NCBI GenBank assembly: GCA_942486035.1 | Contig: CALNXK010000031.1 | Location: 1,862,001-1,926,000, forward strand | Length of the DNA stretch: 64,000 bases | Source: Porites lobata | Taxonomy: Eukaryota; Cnidaria; Anthozoa; Scleractinia; Poritidae | Reading direction: 5' to 3' | Shown here: piece after piece, positions 41,685 through 54,167 of the stretch | Position numbering within the stretch: the stretch's first letter is position 1 | How the letters are laid out: every line of letters begins with the position of its first letter | The notes under the pieces: model-generated | Told to the model about the DNA's origin: nothing | The model's input: the letters and a program-made list of their open reading frames with translations, nothing else | The model's database searches: none | Translations under genes and position numbers: made by a program

Positions 41685-43662
41685 GAGCCAATGTCTAATT
41701 TTCGAGAATCGGTTGACAGTCGTGAATTTTTGAATTTCTTCATATTTTGCCCACATAATCTTTATAGTACACTTATTTCAAAAATCACATTAAAACTTGT
41801 AACGGCTTTTTATTTTTTCCTGAATCGGGCAAAGTTTGAAAAACGCCAAATCGGCGCTCTTTCGAGTATGAAATTAGCGAAAATTAACCATTTTCTTCGC
41901 GCTCGTACATAAAAACGGGATGATATCTCTAAATGAAATCAAGTCACAAGAAAAACACAGACTTGTACTTTATAATTCTGCAATTATCTTTAGACAAGCT
42001 GTTTAAATGTGACTGTGTTGGCCCCAAGAAGAAACACGATTTCGGCTCTTTTCAAATATGGCAAATTTGACCTAACTTTACCATCGAAAAAAACAACTGA
42101 TACATGGAATTTCAACATGAAACAAACACTATTTTAAAGCATATCCTTTGCCGTTTCTTGAGTTAAAAAATTTTTGGCGGCATTACAAAAGTGCGTCGCT
42201 GAGACACCGAAACGTGCAGCGTAGTTTCGCACGTTGGAACGCTGAAAACAAGCTAGCCGCGAGTGTAGGCACACAAAAGTATTTGCTAATTTAGCTTGTT
42301 TTACAAGGGGCACATTACGAGAAGCTCTAAAAATGTTTTGAAAAACGATTTTCAATTTGATAGTCATAAAAAAGAACTAAGTAGATTAACACTGCATTTG
42401 ATTGCACGCAAGTAGCTGAAAAAGACAACGCTGTTAAGTTCTCATGGACTGTAAATATTGACCTCGAGTTTCTGCACCTAAAATAAAGCCGCTAGAAACG
42501 GCGTGCTAGCTCTAAATGGCATTCGACATCTCTAAGAATTACTTACCACAGTCGTTTCAACCGCAAGTGGCCGCAGTTTGCTGAAATCTTCCCTCGTTTA
42601 GCCTCGGACTAAACGCTGTCATGCGTGATGAAAGCCCGTGTGTAATTTGAGTCTGGTCACGCAACTGTACAAACAAGGATAAATCATCGCACGAGTGTAC
42701 AATTAACACTGTTTTTTTTTAGTTTTATATTTTATATTCCCAAAACATGTCGAACTAAACTTGATGTTAGGATGTCACCAGCCGAAACTCAAATAGAGAA
42801 AGAAAACAAATAGAGTAAGCCGAGTCTGCAAAACTTTTCACACTAGTTTTCTTTTATTTGCACTAAGCCTTCCGTGCCTTTGCTTGTAATAAACTAATCT
42901 TTACCCCGCTTAGCGTATAGACTTCTTTAATGAATTGAGGGATTTAGGTACACACGTATGCCATATGCAACATGACGGTAGAGCAGGGAAATGGAAACGA
43001 GTAAAACTGTTTAAAGAAAATTGGCCAATGCTCCGCAAAAGAACATTCCTGAAAAACCACAAATCGAAAATGGACAATGGACACATTTGATGAGCGAAAT
43101 ACAAGTATTTAACATGTTTAAATTACTGAAAGTAGTATTGCTTTGCTCCTCTTCAGCAAGGGCAACTTCTGGCGAGACCTCAATCTGCTGTTGACGAATT
43201 GTACTGATCCCTCGCCCCCCGAAGAGAGGCCCTTAAAGGCCGGTCTACACAGTATGGGGTAGACCAGAATGCACGTACTGTTAGCTCCGCCTGAAAAAAA
43301 AAGTAGTCACCTGGCTCTATCCGCCACCATCCCCCCGGCACTTGTTCGCAGGTTAGAAAATAAACCAATTCACTGACAAGTTCTTTTTCATAACGTCAAA
43401 GTCCGTCGCGTAAATGAAAAATGCTTTAACATTTTACTTACTATCTTTCAACCAAATACGTTGCGGAGAAAAGAGATAAAAGGCTGAAAACAGCCTTTCA
43501 TTTCGATTTAAAATTTCAGATGGAGAATGCCCTTTTCCTAGGTCTGCACCTGCAGTGACTTGTGTGCTAAAACTACTTCGTGGTGGGCAAAAACAACCGC
43601 AAAGGCAAAAACAACCGCCTAGCGGCGAGGAGCGAGGCGAGAAGTCCGTGGCCATTTTCGAA

Positions 43663-44517
43663 AAGAAAAAGAAGTGTAAAGGCAGCACCTTCGTCGCTCA
43701 GAAAACGTCTGCGTATATAATTTTCTTCAGGCCGCACAGAGTTATCAATTAATGTGCCTTTACAGAACCCTTTTTAAATGAGCAGCCAGCATGGCCAGTA
43801 GGCTGTTCTGAAACGGTACAACGTGATTTGTTCTCCGCCACCCGGAACCAAACATTTAGCGGTGGTGAGGAAAAACTTTTATTTTTTATGCGCCAATTTT
43901 GTGGATCAAACAAAGTCTGCTAGCTCTAAATGTAGTGATAAATACATGAATTGTTGTATGTGTAGGGTTGATCCTAATGGAGAACCCAATGCCAACCAAC
44001 CCACCCATCTCCTCCTCCTTCCCTAAAGTAGACTTTTCATGACGTTATCATAATCACCTGAGACCTCTTGTAAAGTTCACTAAAATAATAGCAAGCACCT
44101 TCGTAGCCTGTTCACAGACCCTCTACTTTTTCATTAGAGATCGTCGATCTATTTTCTCTTTGGAGATCGTCGACTTTGCGTATGAAAATAAAAGCCGCGG
44201 GGGATTTATTGACCAGTAGAGCAAGGGGCTCTCTCTCGCGCGCTCGCTTCGCTCGCGTGCTCGTCTATTTTCCAAACGAAAGAGGAGTGTAAAAGCTGCA
44301 CATTCGTCGCTCAGAAAAAGTCTGCGTATATCATTTTCAGTTCAGGCTATACAGAGTCATCAATCAATGTGCCTTTATGGACCCCTCTATGAGCAGCCAG
44401 TAGGTTGATCTAGAACGGTACCACGTGATTTGTTGCACCGCTACCCGGAACCAAACATTTAGAGGTGGTGAGGAAAAACTCATATTTTCATGCGCCAATT
44501 TTGTGGATCGAACAAAG
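43663..44517 (+). repeat. Two direct repeats of about 240-260 bp
   Basis: 43663-43920 and 44278-44517 share TTCGTCGCTCAGAAAA, GTCTGCGTATAT, CACGTGATTTGTT-type and CGGAACCAAACATTTAG blocks, about 80% identical. Between them is TTGACTTTGCGTATGAAAATAAA-type sequence related to the inverse of 23990-24090. Confidence 0.75.
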
Positions 44518-44871
44518 ATCACCTAACGTAAATGCAGAAAACCTTACTTTTATCATTAGCATGGTCGGGTCGATGTTTGGTTATTGCCCTACATACTCAC
44601 GTGACTAACAAGTCAGGAGTATACCAAGTGACTCACGACATCTTTTCTATGATCGCAATACATTCAGCATTACTGGGGCCACAGGCGCCACAAACCAAGT
44701 TTGAATATGCGCGCGATTCTATACGAACATACAACAAAGACTTGCACCGTAAAACACTTATACCAGGAATTTCTTTTCCGGCGCGTTACGCGTCACGCAC
44801 TTCCGGAATGTCATCTTCCCTCGTGTTGACAGATTGAAAACATATACAAACTTAACTTCGATTCTGCCGAG

Positions 44872-44922
44872 ATGCAGAATTTAGTTAGCGGTACTGTGAC
44901 CCCGTCTAGCATTGAAATTCAG
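44872..44922 (+). CDS. Possible first coding exon MQNLVSGTVTPSSIEIQ
   Basis: ATG at 44872 opens 17 codons ending exactly at a consensus donor, CAG|gtgagt (44923). About 60 bp upstream is CACTTCCGG, an ETS-type promoter element, in a CpG-containing patch. No downstream exon could be linked, and it lies inside the putative 41685-45765 element, which lowers confidence. Confidence 0.25.
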
Positions 44923-46613
44923 GTGAGTAAATAACGTTTCTGATATTAAGGTTTCAATACGATTAAAACTATAGCAAGCGAGTATTTCGACAATATTCCC
45001 TTCTACTAACTGTGATTTGAACTGCGTATTGTCTCTTCATTATGGTTTATCGCAAAAATCAGTTGAAAGGAATCATGTTAAGCCGAACAGAAACGCCGAA
45101 ATATAATCTGAAACCGTTACAACTCTGACTAGGATTTAAATGTCGAAGTAACTTAGGTTTGCGAAGGATTAATATTCCAAGCGTTGAAACTTGCTTGTTG
45201 CACGCGCCTTCCTGGTGTCAAAATACCCTTCAGTTTTTGGTCTCTCGACGGTGCGCATTTGGAATGCCGCCAGAAACATTTCAACACAAACAACAGCAAA
45301 GGATATGCTTCAATACAGTTCTTGTTTCATATTGAAATTCCGTGTACCAACTGTGTTTTTACGATGGTGAAGTTAGGTCAAGTTTGCCATTTTTTAAAAG
45401 TGCTGAAACCGTGTTTCTTCTTTGGGCCGGTACAGTCACATTTAAACGGTTTATTTAAAGTTAACTGCTGAATTATAAAGTAAAAATATGTGTATGTTTT
45501 GTGACTTGATTTCATCTAGAGATATTACTCCGTTTTTATGTACGAGCGCGAAGAAAATGCTCCATTTTCGCTAATTTCATACTCGAAAGAGCGCCGATTT
45601 AGAGTTTTTCAAACTTTGCCTGATTCCTGAAAAAACAAAAAGCTGATACAAGTTTTAACGTGATTTTTGAAATTAGTGTACTATAGAGATTATTTGAGCA
45701 AAATATGAAGAAATTCAAAAATTCACGACTGTCAACCGATTCTCGAAAATTACAGACATTGGCTCTTAAATACCATCAAACCTTTGTTCGCGGGTTGACT
45801 TCTGGATATTGGCCCTGGTTACATGCTTACCTCAATCGATGTTATGTTCCTTTCTTGGCAACACGCCCTTTCCTCGGCAAATACAAGACATAAAGTGATG
45901 TTTCGTGTTGCAGATATAGCAGTGTAGTCCGTCTAGAAGCCTTTCTTCTGTTTTTGCCATGTCTTAAGAGAGTTCTTCGCAAACGTGGAACTTTCCGCCA
46001 TTCTCCCCAGCTCTACCAAAAACAGCTGACCTGTACACAGCGTTTCCTACTGTTATGTCCCTTTTCTGAACAATTAACCGTTAAAGTGGCTCGTCTTTGA
46101 ACTTTTGATGATATCGACATTTGATCAACGGGAGCTTGACATAAAAAAATTAGGCTGGGGTTTAAACGGGAAAATATTTTGAATGAACAATAATAACACA
46201 TCAAAGGATCGTATTGTACGTGTTAAGCGATACAAACACATTCCGCCTTAAATTATAGCTCTAGGAGGTGGAGAAGGAAGGGATGCGAATAACACCTTGA
46301 GCCCTCTCCTCTGCACCTCAAAACCAAGCACAGTCGACACAAAGAGCAGGACTTAATGCCATACTTAATCATAACTATAACAAAGTTCTCAAATCTGATT
46401 GGCTGTCAACTGCCTTGATTTCAGGGACATTACGCGTAATGCCCAAGTATAAATTGCACAGTACGTGCCATCACGCTCGCGCTAAAATGGCTTTTTTTCA
46501 CTGCTAGCAAAAAAAAATCTTGGAATTTTTTCTATTTTGATTTAAAAAAAAGAGCTTTATATCTTACAAATTTTGTTAAAGTTATGATTGATTGCTAACA
46601 GAACTTCGTGTCG

Positions 46614-46677
46614 TCCAATTCGTTCTGTAATCATACTCGTGATTAAACAAATCGTATGATTACAGATCGAATTGGAC
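46614..46677. repeat. 64-bp palindrome
   Basis: GTCCAATTCGTTCTGTAATC pairs with GATTACAGATCGAATTGGAC around TCGTGATTAAACAAATC. Hairpin-type MITE. Confidence 0.75.
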
Positions 46678-47149
46678 TCTACTCAGTCCTGTTACCATTA
46701 CATGTAACTTAAAGTGGATTGGTTATGAAGCCCATCAGAATACTTTGTTATAGGAGAGGAGCCCGATAGCTAAGAAAGTTTCGTTACCTATCCCTGGAAG
46801 GAATTTTGGTAGTCACGTGACCGTACGTCCGCCCGCCCGTCCGCACCACAGGGGCAACGATGTGAAATGTTACACTTTCTAGATAGTGTGGGAGCCTGCA
46901 ACCTGATATTGCACATTTATGTTGATTGACAGCTGTCCAAACGGGTATCCGCTGACCAGTACCACATGACCGTATCGCGGGCTCAGGGGTCAACCCATCG
47001 ATGTGGCATTTTTTTTAAGTTCACCGCTGACAGGTTTCTAGTTTTCAACTGATCGCAGGCTCAACTATTGGGAGCTTCGCCCTTCGCCTTGGCTATATCT
47101 TTATTTTGTTCTTGCGAACTTGCAGGTGCACAAGGTTCGTTAGAATAGC

Positions 47150-47510
47150 TCATATGGCAATGGTCTGAGCGTATGTATCTTTGTGGATTTGTGGCTTTGT
47201 GTGTTCGGATGTGTGTTGCAGGGGCCAATAAGGTTGAAGGTACTATGAGGTGATGCTAAGGACGAATGAGATTTTGGCATCTAAACATGACATTGCTAAA
47301 GGTCAAACAAGGGCACTTGGACCGCCATCTTGGTTCTTCACAATTTTTTCGTCTTTTATTATGGCTGCAGGTGTTTAGAAGCATAACATTTAATTATCTT
47401 CATGCATGATTCAAACGCTGAGTACAGTGATGTAGCTTTTTAAGGGTTCATATTTTAGTGCGGGTGCTGCTTCAAGACATTTCTGACCTAATTAGGCTAT
47501 CGCGAACTGT
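47150..47510 (-). repeat. Dispersed repeat, copy 2 (inverted copy of 7550-7890)
   Basis: CTTTGTGTGTTCGGATGTGT and ACGCTGAGTACAGTGATG blocks pair with the 7.6-7.9 kb copy in reverse complement. Non-coding. Confidence 0.8.
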
Positions 47511-48345
47511 CGCAACGCTTGCAAAGTTCAACAGACCTTTTTCGTTCCGGCAAACATGAATTGAGTGAACAACATGATACATGCTTGCCGCTTAATAGTA
47601 ATTATTTTTTTAATATTTTATTTAGTACTGAAACGTATTTATATTTACCCAGGGGCTTTAGTAAAGATATGTAACTTACGTAGAAACAATAGCGTTAGGG
47701 AATAAAATTGGAAGAAGCTGGTTGACAAAATATTGAGAAATTGTTTTATTGAGTGGAATAACATGAGACGAGTAGAAATACATTTCGGCAGTTTGATAAT
47801 TTTGTTTGATAATATTAGGCTATCAACCTTAACGTTGCATGAAGCACAATTTAAATGCAAATGTTGTAAAGCCGAGATGATTTCTTAAAATCGTTTGAGC
47901 AAATTTTCTGGTTAACAATTTGCGTTCTTTTACGTACGAATCGTAAAATGCATGAAGTCCAACACCTTGACGTGCACATTGTGTGCATGAGTTATTTTTT
48001 ATAATCCTGCTTACTAGATTACTGTGTGATAACTCGAATTCCCTCACGTACAAACCACCAAAGGGCCAAATTTTAACACTTTCACGTGTAAACTGTGACT
48101 GTACATCTCATATAGCCTGACTTTTCACAGTAATAATAGTAACGTGAACGTATGAAGACCTCTTTACTGTAACAACAGACAATAGGTTCGTTGAAACCCA
48201 ATCTCATGATGTGATCGCTTTGCGTGCGCAACTCAGCCAGATCAACAGCCAGATCAATGTGACCTTAGTCTAAGAGAACTCCCGATTAAACTAGTCTATT
48301 TACATCGCTACAAAGTCGTGCTTTTACTTGTTACATGGTGTCAGA

Positions 48346-49190
48346 ATGCCCGATCCGCCCACAGAAACGTCTGGAGGCCAACGAGCTGAACGAATAACAC
48401 AGTTAAAGCCCCCTGGAGGTTTGGAGTTCGCACACGAAGAAATCCAACTTTTCATGGACCTCGCGATGGAAGGACGGGACGAGAAAGTAAAGGTAAAGAT
48501 GTTCCTTTACATTATTAGGAGCAAGGGTCGCGAAATATACGAAACTCTGCACTTTGAGAAGGCCAGAGATGAACGAACATTGCAAGATGTTATGAATGCT
48601 TTTGAGGAACATTGCAATCCTAAAAAGAATGAAACCGTAGAGAGATATAAATTCTTTACGAGAATTCAGGAAGAAGGCGAATCGATAGAGAAATTTGTGA
48701 CGGAATTTAAAGTTATTGGCTGCAACATGCAATTTTGGAACGCTTCACGATTCACTAATTCGCGACCGAATTATTTGTGGAATTCGTAATTCGACGCTAC
48801 GCGAAGAGCTGCTAAAAGTGGTTGATCTTGATCTTGACAAATGTTTACGTGCGTGTCGCGTGAGCGAACTCTCAAAAGAGCGAAATAAAGCCATTGAAGC
48901 TACTGAATCGATAAATGCCGTTCAAAAGCCGAAGCATGAAAGTAAGCCAAAGAAAAAGCGCAAGATGAAATGCACTTATTGTGGAACAAAACACGAAAGG
49001 AGAAAATGTCCGGCATATGGCAAAGAATGCACCATCTGTCACAAGCTCCATCATTACCCCTCTGTTTGCCAAACCAAACAAAAGGGTTCAACTTCGCACC
49101 TTAAGTATGTTGATGACAATGATGAAGATCTTTCAGACTATGATGACATTTTAACAGTTGATTTGGAGCCCGCTTTGGAAGTAAACTCAA
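48346..49190 (+). pseudogene. Gypsy gag: capsid region and two zinc knuckles
   Basis: Starts MPDPPTETSGG at 48346 and follows a typical gag helix region (VKVKMFLYIIRSKGREIYET, FEEHCNPKKNETVERYKFFT, FVTEFKVI). The frame then shifts near 48716-48735 and continues as FGTLHDSLIRDRIICGIRNS, then a basic stretch PKKKRKMK and two knuckles, CTYCGTKHERRKC and CTICHKLHHYPSVC. Knuckles bind element RNA. PKKKRK is also a nuclear-localisation type motif. Gag and pol share one frame after the shift. Confidence 0.85.
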
Positions 49191-50968
49191 TTGTGGCAAA
49201 TAAATTTCCGAAACGCCTGTATGCAACAAGTGATGCCGGAAAGAAACCAGTTCGTTTTCAACTTGATAGTGGTGCATCATGCAATGTAATCTCAGAAGAA
49301 ACACTCAAGAACTGTTTGGGTTCGGTGAAACTTGAGCAAACGAAACGAGTGCTATCAATGTATAATCAGACAACGCTAAAACCATTAGGTCGATGTACGT
49401 TGGAGCTGCATAACCGCAAGACTGACAAGTCATATTGCACAGAATTTGTGGTTCTTAAAGAGCAAAGCACACCCCTGCTTGGAAGTGAAACAATCCAGCA
49501 AATGGATCTGATACAAGTGCGGTTTGAAAATATTCTTTCACTAGTGGCTAGTCCCCACAAAGAGCCTTTGACAAAAGAGAAGCTTGCAGATCAGTTTCCA
49601 GATGTATTTCAAGGCACTGGAAAGCTAAGCGAGCCATATCACCTCCAAATAGATCCTAGTGCTAAACCAGTGGTCCACCCACCAAGAAAAGTGCCACTAG
49701 CTCTTAAAACAGCACTCAAGGAAGAACTAGACCGACTGGAGTCTCTTCAAATTCTAACCCCTGTATCAGAACCAACGCCCTGGGTGTCAAGTATGGTCAT
49801 CGTTAAGAAGCCAAATGGTAACATTAGAGTCTGCCTGGATCCAAAAGATCTAAACAAAGTCTTGAAGCGCAGTCATTACCCCATGCCTACAATCGATGAC
49901 ATCTTACCAGAACTTAGCCGAGCCAAAGTGTTCAGTGTGTTTGATGTAAAAAATGGGTTCTGGCACGTTGAGTTAGATGAGGAAAGTTCAAAGCTCACAT
50001 GCTTCAACAACCCCTTTGGACGCGATCGGTGGTTGAGAATGCCCTTTGGTCTTGCTCCAGCACCTGAAGAATTTCAAACGAGACAGCATCAAGTGCTAGA
50101 AGGACTCCCAGGTGTCTTGACTATACACGATGACATCCTATTGTATGGAGAAGGTGATACCTATGAAAAAGCAAGCAGAGATCATGATGCAAAACTCCAC
50201 AAGCTAATGATGCGTTGTATAGAGCAAAACGTAAAGCTCAACAAAGACAAGATGAAGCTCCGCCTGGATCAGGTCCCCGACATTGGACACCTGCTGACAA
50301 GCCAAGGACTGAAGCCAGACCCTGAAAAAGTGAACGCTATTATTGAAATGCCCAAGCCCAAAGACGTAGCCGGGGTGAGGAGATTCATTGGCTTCGTGAA
50401 TTACCTGAGTAAATTCATGCCAAGACTGAGTGAAGTCTGTGAACCTCTTCGACGCCTCACTATGAAAGATGTTGAGTGGCACTGGACAGAACATCAAGAA
50501 CAAGCTTTCAACAAACTGAAACAGCTTGTAACAGAAGCACCAGTCCTTAAGTACTTTGAGCCTAAGGAAGAGCTTACACTTCAGAGTGATGCGTCCGATA
50601 CAGGTTTAGGAGCAGTCCTAACTCAGAATGGACAGCCCATAGCATTTGCCAGCAGAGCCTTGTCTGATGCCGAGACAAGGTATGCGCAAATTGAGGAGTT
50701 ATTGGCAGTGGTTTTCGGGCTCGAGAAGTTTCACCAGTACACATATGGCCGCCCAGGCACTGTCCAATCAGATCACAAGCCCCTAGAGGTTATTGTAAAG
50801 AAGCCAGTGTACAAGGCCCCTAAGCGTCTCCAACGCCTACTATTGAGATTGTTGGTGTATGATGTTAACCTGCTATATCGGAGAGGTAGCCAGATGGAGT
50901 TGGCAGACACTTTGAGCCGGGCCTATCTACCAGAAGTAAACCTGACATCAGTTCAGAAAGAAGTCTAG
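49191..50968 (+). pseudogene. Gypsy pol: protease, reverse transcriptase, RNase H
   Basis: Protease motif FQLDSGASCNVI (Asp-Ser-Gly) near 49258. Reverse transcriptase from about 49690: WVSSMVIVKKPNGNIRVCLD, FSVFDVKNGFWHVELD, LRMPFGLAPAPEEFQ and the catalytic IHDDILLYG near 50122. RNase H: LQSDASDTGLGAVL, AQIEELLAVVFGLEKF, QSDHKPLEVIV and ADTLSRAYL. This frame is intact for 750 codons, ending at TAG 50966-50968. The frame continues in register beyond the stop, so it is probably a nonsense mutation. Confidence 0.92.
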
Positions 50969-50977
50969 GCTGTAAAT

Positions 50978-52417
50978 ATGGCACAAGATCTCCCAGTATC
51001 AACAGCCCGAGTGGATGACATTCGCAAACACACGGAAGAAGATCATGAACTGCAAGAACTTATCAAAGTTATCTTGACCGGATGGCCTGAATATAAATCT
51101 CAAGTCCCTCATTCAGCAGTCCCATATTACAATGTGCGCAATGAACTCACCGTTCAGAATGGTGTGATTTTTCGAGGCGAAAGAGTGGTAACACCTAAGT
51201 CCCTCCGCAGGGATATGCTACAGCGTATTCATGCCTCACACCTTGGTATTGACGGTTGTCAGCGGCACGCCAGAGAGTGTCTGTACTGGCCAAGAATGAG
51301 CAGTGAGGTCAAAGATTATGTACAGCAGTTTGAAGTGTGTCGGTCCACAGATTCAACGCAGCAGAAAGAACCACTACAGCCCCACGATGTACCATCACGA
51401 CCATGGGCCAAGGTAGCTGTAGATCTGTTCCATCTCAATGGTCAGCAATACCTGCTCATTGTTGATTACTTCTCGGGGTTCTGGGAGGTAGAACCCTTAC
51501 AATCAACCTTGTCGAGCGATGTTATCAAGAACATGAAGATGCGCTTTGCTCGGTATGGGATCCCCGACGAAGTTGTCTCAGATAATGGCCCACAATTTGC
51601 TGCCCAGGAGTTTCAGCGCTTCAGCAAACCTGGCAGTTTCAGCTAAACACAACATCTCCTCATTACCCTAAGAGCAATGGTAAAGCAGAGAATGCAGTTA
51701 AAGCAGCCAAGCAGTTGTTGAAAAAGGCAAAGAAGGATAAGGCAGATGCCTATCTTGCGTTACTTGCCTACAGAAACACCCCAACTCAAGGCTTGGATAC
51801 CAGTCCTGCTCAAAGGCTTATGAGCCGTAGAACGAAGACCTTGTTACCAACAACTGCCAACCTGTTACGTCCACAGATAACTGAAGATCTGCATCAGAAG
51901 CTCCTGTTTAACAAAGAACGTCAGGCAAAGTACTACAACAGAGGAGCTCGGACACTTGCAAGGCTTAATCCCGGTGATACAGTCAGAATGTATCATGGAT
52001 CCAGCAAGACCAAAGATCAGGAATTACTCAAGGCCTCAGTCAGGTCCCAAGTCGGCACGCGGTCTTATGAAGTCGTTACCGAAGATGGAAAAACGTTTCG
52101 CAGAAATCGGGTTCATCTAAGAACGTCTACAGAGCAATTTTCCCCCCAGCAGTCCTCTTCCCTAGCAAATGGAGCGTTCTCTGTTCCAATGCAACAGAAA
52201 AGCGGCGACAAAGCTATTACACCAGCCGAGCCTACAGCCTGTAGTTCTCCTGCCCAAACATCTAGAGATGATCCTCTGCCTTTGGATCCAATCAGCAACA
52301 GCTCTGCCCAATCTATAACACGACCAGATCGGGCAGACAAGTCAAACGCCCTAGCCACCTCAAGAACTTTGTACAGCAATATCCAATTTCGCACAAAAAA
52401 ATTCTAAATTTAGGATG
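50978..52417 (+). pseudogene. Gypsy integrase, frameshifted
   Basis: In the same frame as pol after the TAG. Zinc-binding region IHASHLGIDGCQRHARECLY then FEVC: the first Cys of the usual CxxC is Phe. Core Asp in VAVDLF, second Asp in VSDNGPQF, and the catalytic Glu in SNGKAEN, which falls after a frameshift at about 51628. The frame continues through AYRNTPTQGLDTSPAQRLMS to about 52340, where a further shift would give a basic end stopping with TGA near 52415. Dead copy. Confidence 0.88.
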
Positions 52418-53629
52418 AAAACAGTAGATTGTTGGTACGGTTACGCTGAAGCATCAAAACAGCTCATGCACGTTACACATTCTTATGTTTTTTATCTTAG
52501 TGACCAATAAAAACGTGGCATTCATTTATTCAGTCACAATTTGGGAACAAAAAAACAGGTTTGTGTACTGTCAGTGAGCTCCCAACATAAACTGCACCAC
52601 GGTTGTTTTCATATTTGATGTTTGCTACCTTTTGATAACCATCCTCTGCTATGTATATACCAAAGAGTTACAGGAGTTCAACCACTACTTGCTCTCATTT
52701 ACATGTACCTCAAACGCGCATGCACTTGAGTTCTAAATAACTTTTGTCCACTCTCCCTCCTTTTAGTCAATAATCTTTAACTATTGGTCAGTCTACTTTC
52801 AACTCTGACTATTTCTCAGGAGAGATGATTCGATGATGTACACCAATTATTCACATTCAGGATCAGAGGCAAAGCACATTGACAAGGTGTGGAAACACGA
52901 AAGTCCCGATAATTAAAGGGCCCGTACTGTTATTATTTACCATCAAGATAGTGATTCTAATAACTATCAGAAAACAAAACAAAGTGTACCGGTTTCTTAG
53001 CTACGACCTACACGTATTGTTTACGATTTGATTTGAATGTTTGATTCGGGTCCGAAAAGTTACCGGGACTTTCCTAACCTAAGATCAGGCCTACTACCAT
53101 ACAAAGTCTCTCACGCCTGTGCTGCAGCCAAATTTTGGCCGCAACGCTGATTAGTCATTAGAACAATGCCATGCGATCAGATTGGCTGTCGGAATCACGG
53201 GAAAAAGCAAGCACTAAAATCCTCGCGCGGCTTTCCCGATCATCCTCGCGAATGATCCGCCACTTGCAGAGAGGAGAATTTTCCTATATCTTTTGGAAAG
53301 TTTGCGGTTCATGGGAACGAGACTAAACTTATTTTATTTATTACGTACGCAACTGGGCAGAAGAAACCCTGGAAATAAAACTCACCCACAACTCGAAACT
53401 CCTTGAGTTTCAAAAAGATATCGTCTACAGGCAAGGTTTGAACACACCACACATTTATCGACTTAAATACTTAAACTGGGCACCCTCTATCAAGTAAAAC
53501 CTAAAATACTCTGAAAAAAGGATACCGGAAGGAAGAAATGTTAGTTTATTGCGCTAAATAAAATGGCCTCCTACTTGGCCTGTACACAGAAACTGCTTTA
53601 GTTTTCTTTTGATAATCGGCGAGCGCGCT
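52418..53629. other. Unassigned intergenic stretch
   Basis: No gene, LTR or terminal repeat recognised. AATAAA-like sequence follows the Gypsy element near 52507. Confidence 0.4.
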
Positions 53630-54144
53630 AGAAAGTAGCCTGCGAAAACATCCGTTTCTCCTCGCTCTTCGCCGCCGGGGACCTTTCGCGCGGAGGAACG
53701 TCTGTGACTCAGGAGAAGAAATTCAATACTGACGACGCAATTCAATGTTTACATATTAAATCCGGTACTCATGGGTTTCCAAATATGAGTTTGACCAATT
53801 TTACGTGTCTTCTGGTCGATGTGTTCATCTGCCAACGAGCTCAAACAGACTCAAATGCTTCCTCTAGAGAAGACTATATTTTACAAATGTTGACTGTTTT
53901 GTTTAAGATTCTTCGCGTTTACATTTGACCTTGGTGGCGTTTTGTCTTTTTGTCTGTCATTCGTAAACAATAGCTAAAACAATGTAACTACTCCGTCGAC
54001 CAATCAGTGCTTCTGACCGCATTCCGGACAGATTTTACGTCATCAGTATGGAATTTCTGTCGCTGAGTCGCAGACGTTCCTCCTCGCCAAACGTTCCCAG
54101 TGGCGAAGAGCGAGGAGATACGGAGGAGGAGGAAGTCTATTTTC
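53630..54144. mobile_element. 515-bp inverted-repeat element with 125-bp ends
   Basis: Left GAAAGTAGCCTGCGAAAACA through TCTCCTCGCTCTTCGCC and GGAGGAACGTCTGTGACTCA; right end is the complement (TGAGTCGCAGACGTTCCTCC ... GGCGAAGAGCGAGGAGATAC ... GTCTATTTTC). About 75-80% identical arms. The 74-residue frame inside is not recognisable. Confidence 0.7.
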
Positions 54145-54167
54145 TTCTACCCCACCCCTACCCCCTT

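Larger units (their letters stand above)
41685..45765. mobile_element. 4.1-kb long-inverted-repeat element flanked by TTAA (piggyBac-like?)
   Basis: GAGCCAATGTC at 41685 and GACATTGGCTC at 45765 begin inverted arms of about 500 bp (41685-42200 and 45240-45765), about 80-85% identical; landmark GCTCGTACATAAAAACGG pairs with CCGTTTTTATGTACGAGC. TTAA lies directly outside both ends (41681-41684, 45766-45769), as for piggyBac insertions. No transposase is seen in the 3-kb interior, which carries a direct repeat and CpG-rich sequence. Confidence 0.55.
48336..52417 (+). mobile_element. Degenerate Ty3/Gypsy-type retrotransposon
   Basis: TGGTGTCAGAATGCCCG at 48336 looks like a primer-binding site directly after a CA end (48334-48335), so a 5' LTR probably ends at 48335; its start is unclear and I find no matching 3' LTR after 52417. 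Order gag-protease-RT-RNase H-integrase is Ty3/Gypsy. The coding region carries two or three frameshifts and one in-frame stop, so it is inactive. It sits between the 7.9/47.3 kb dispersed repeat and the inverted-repeat element at 53630. Confidence 0.85.

Noticed and set aside
52418..53100. 3' LTR of the Gypsy element
   Set aside because: No polypurine tract followed by sequence matching the region before 48335 was found.
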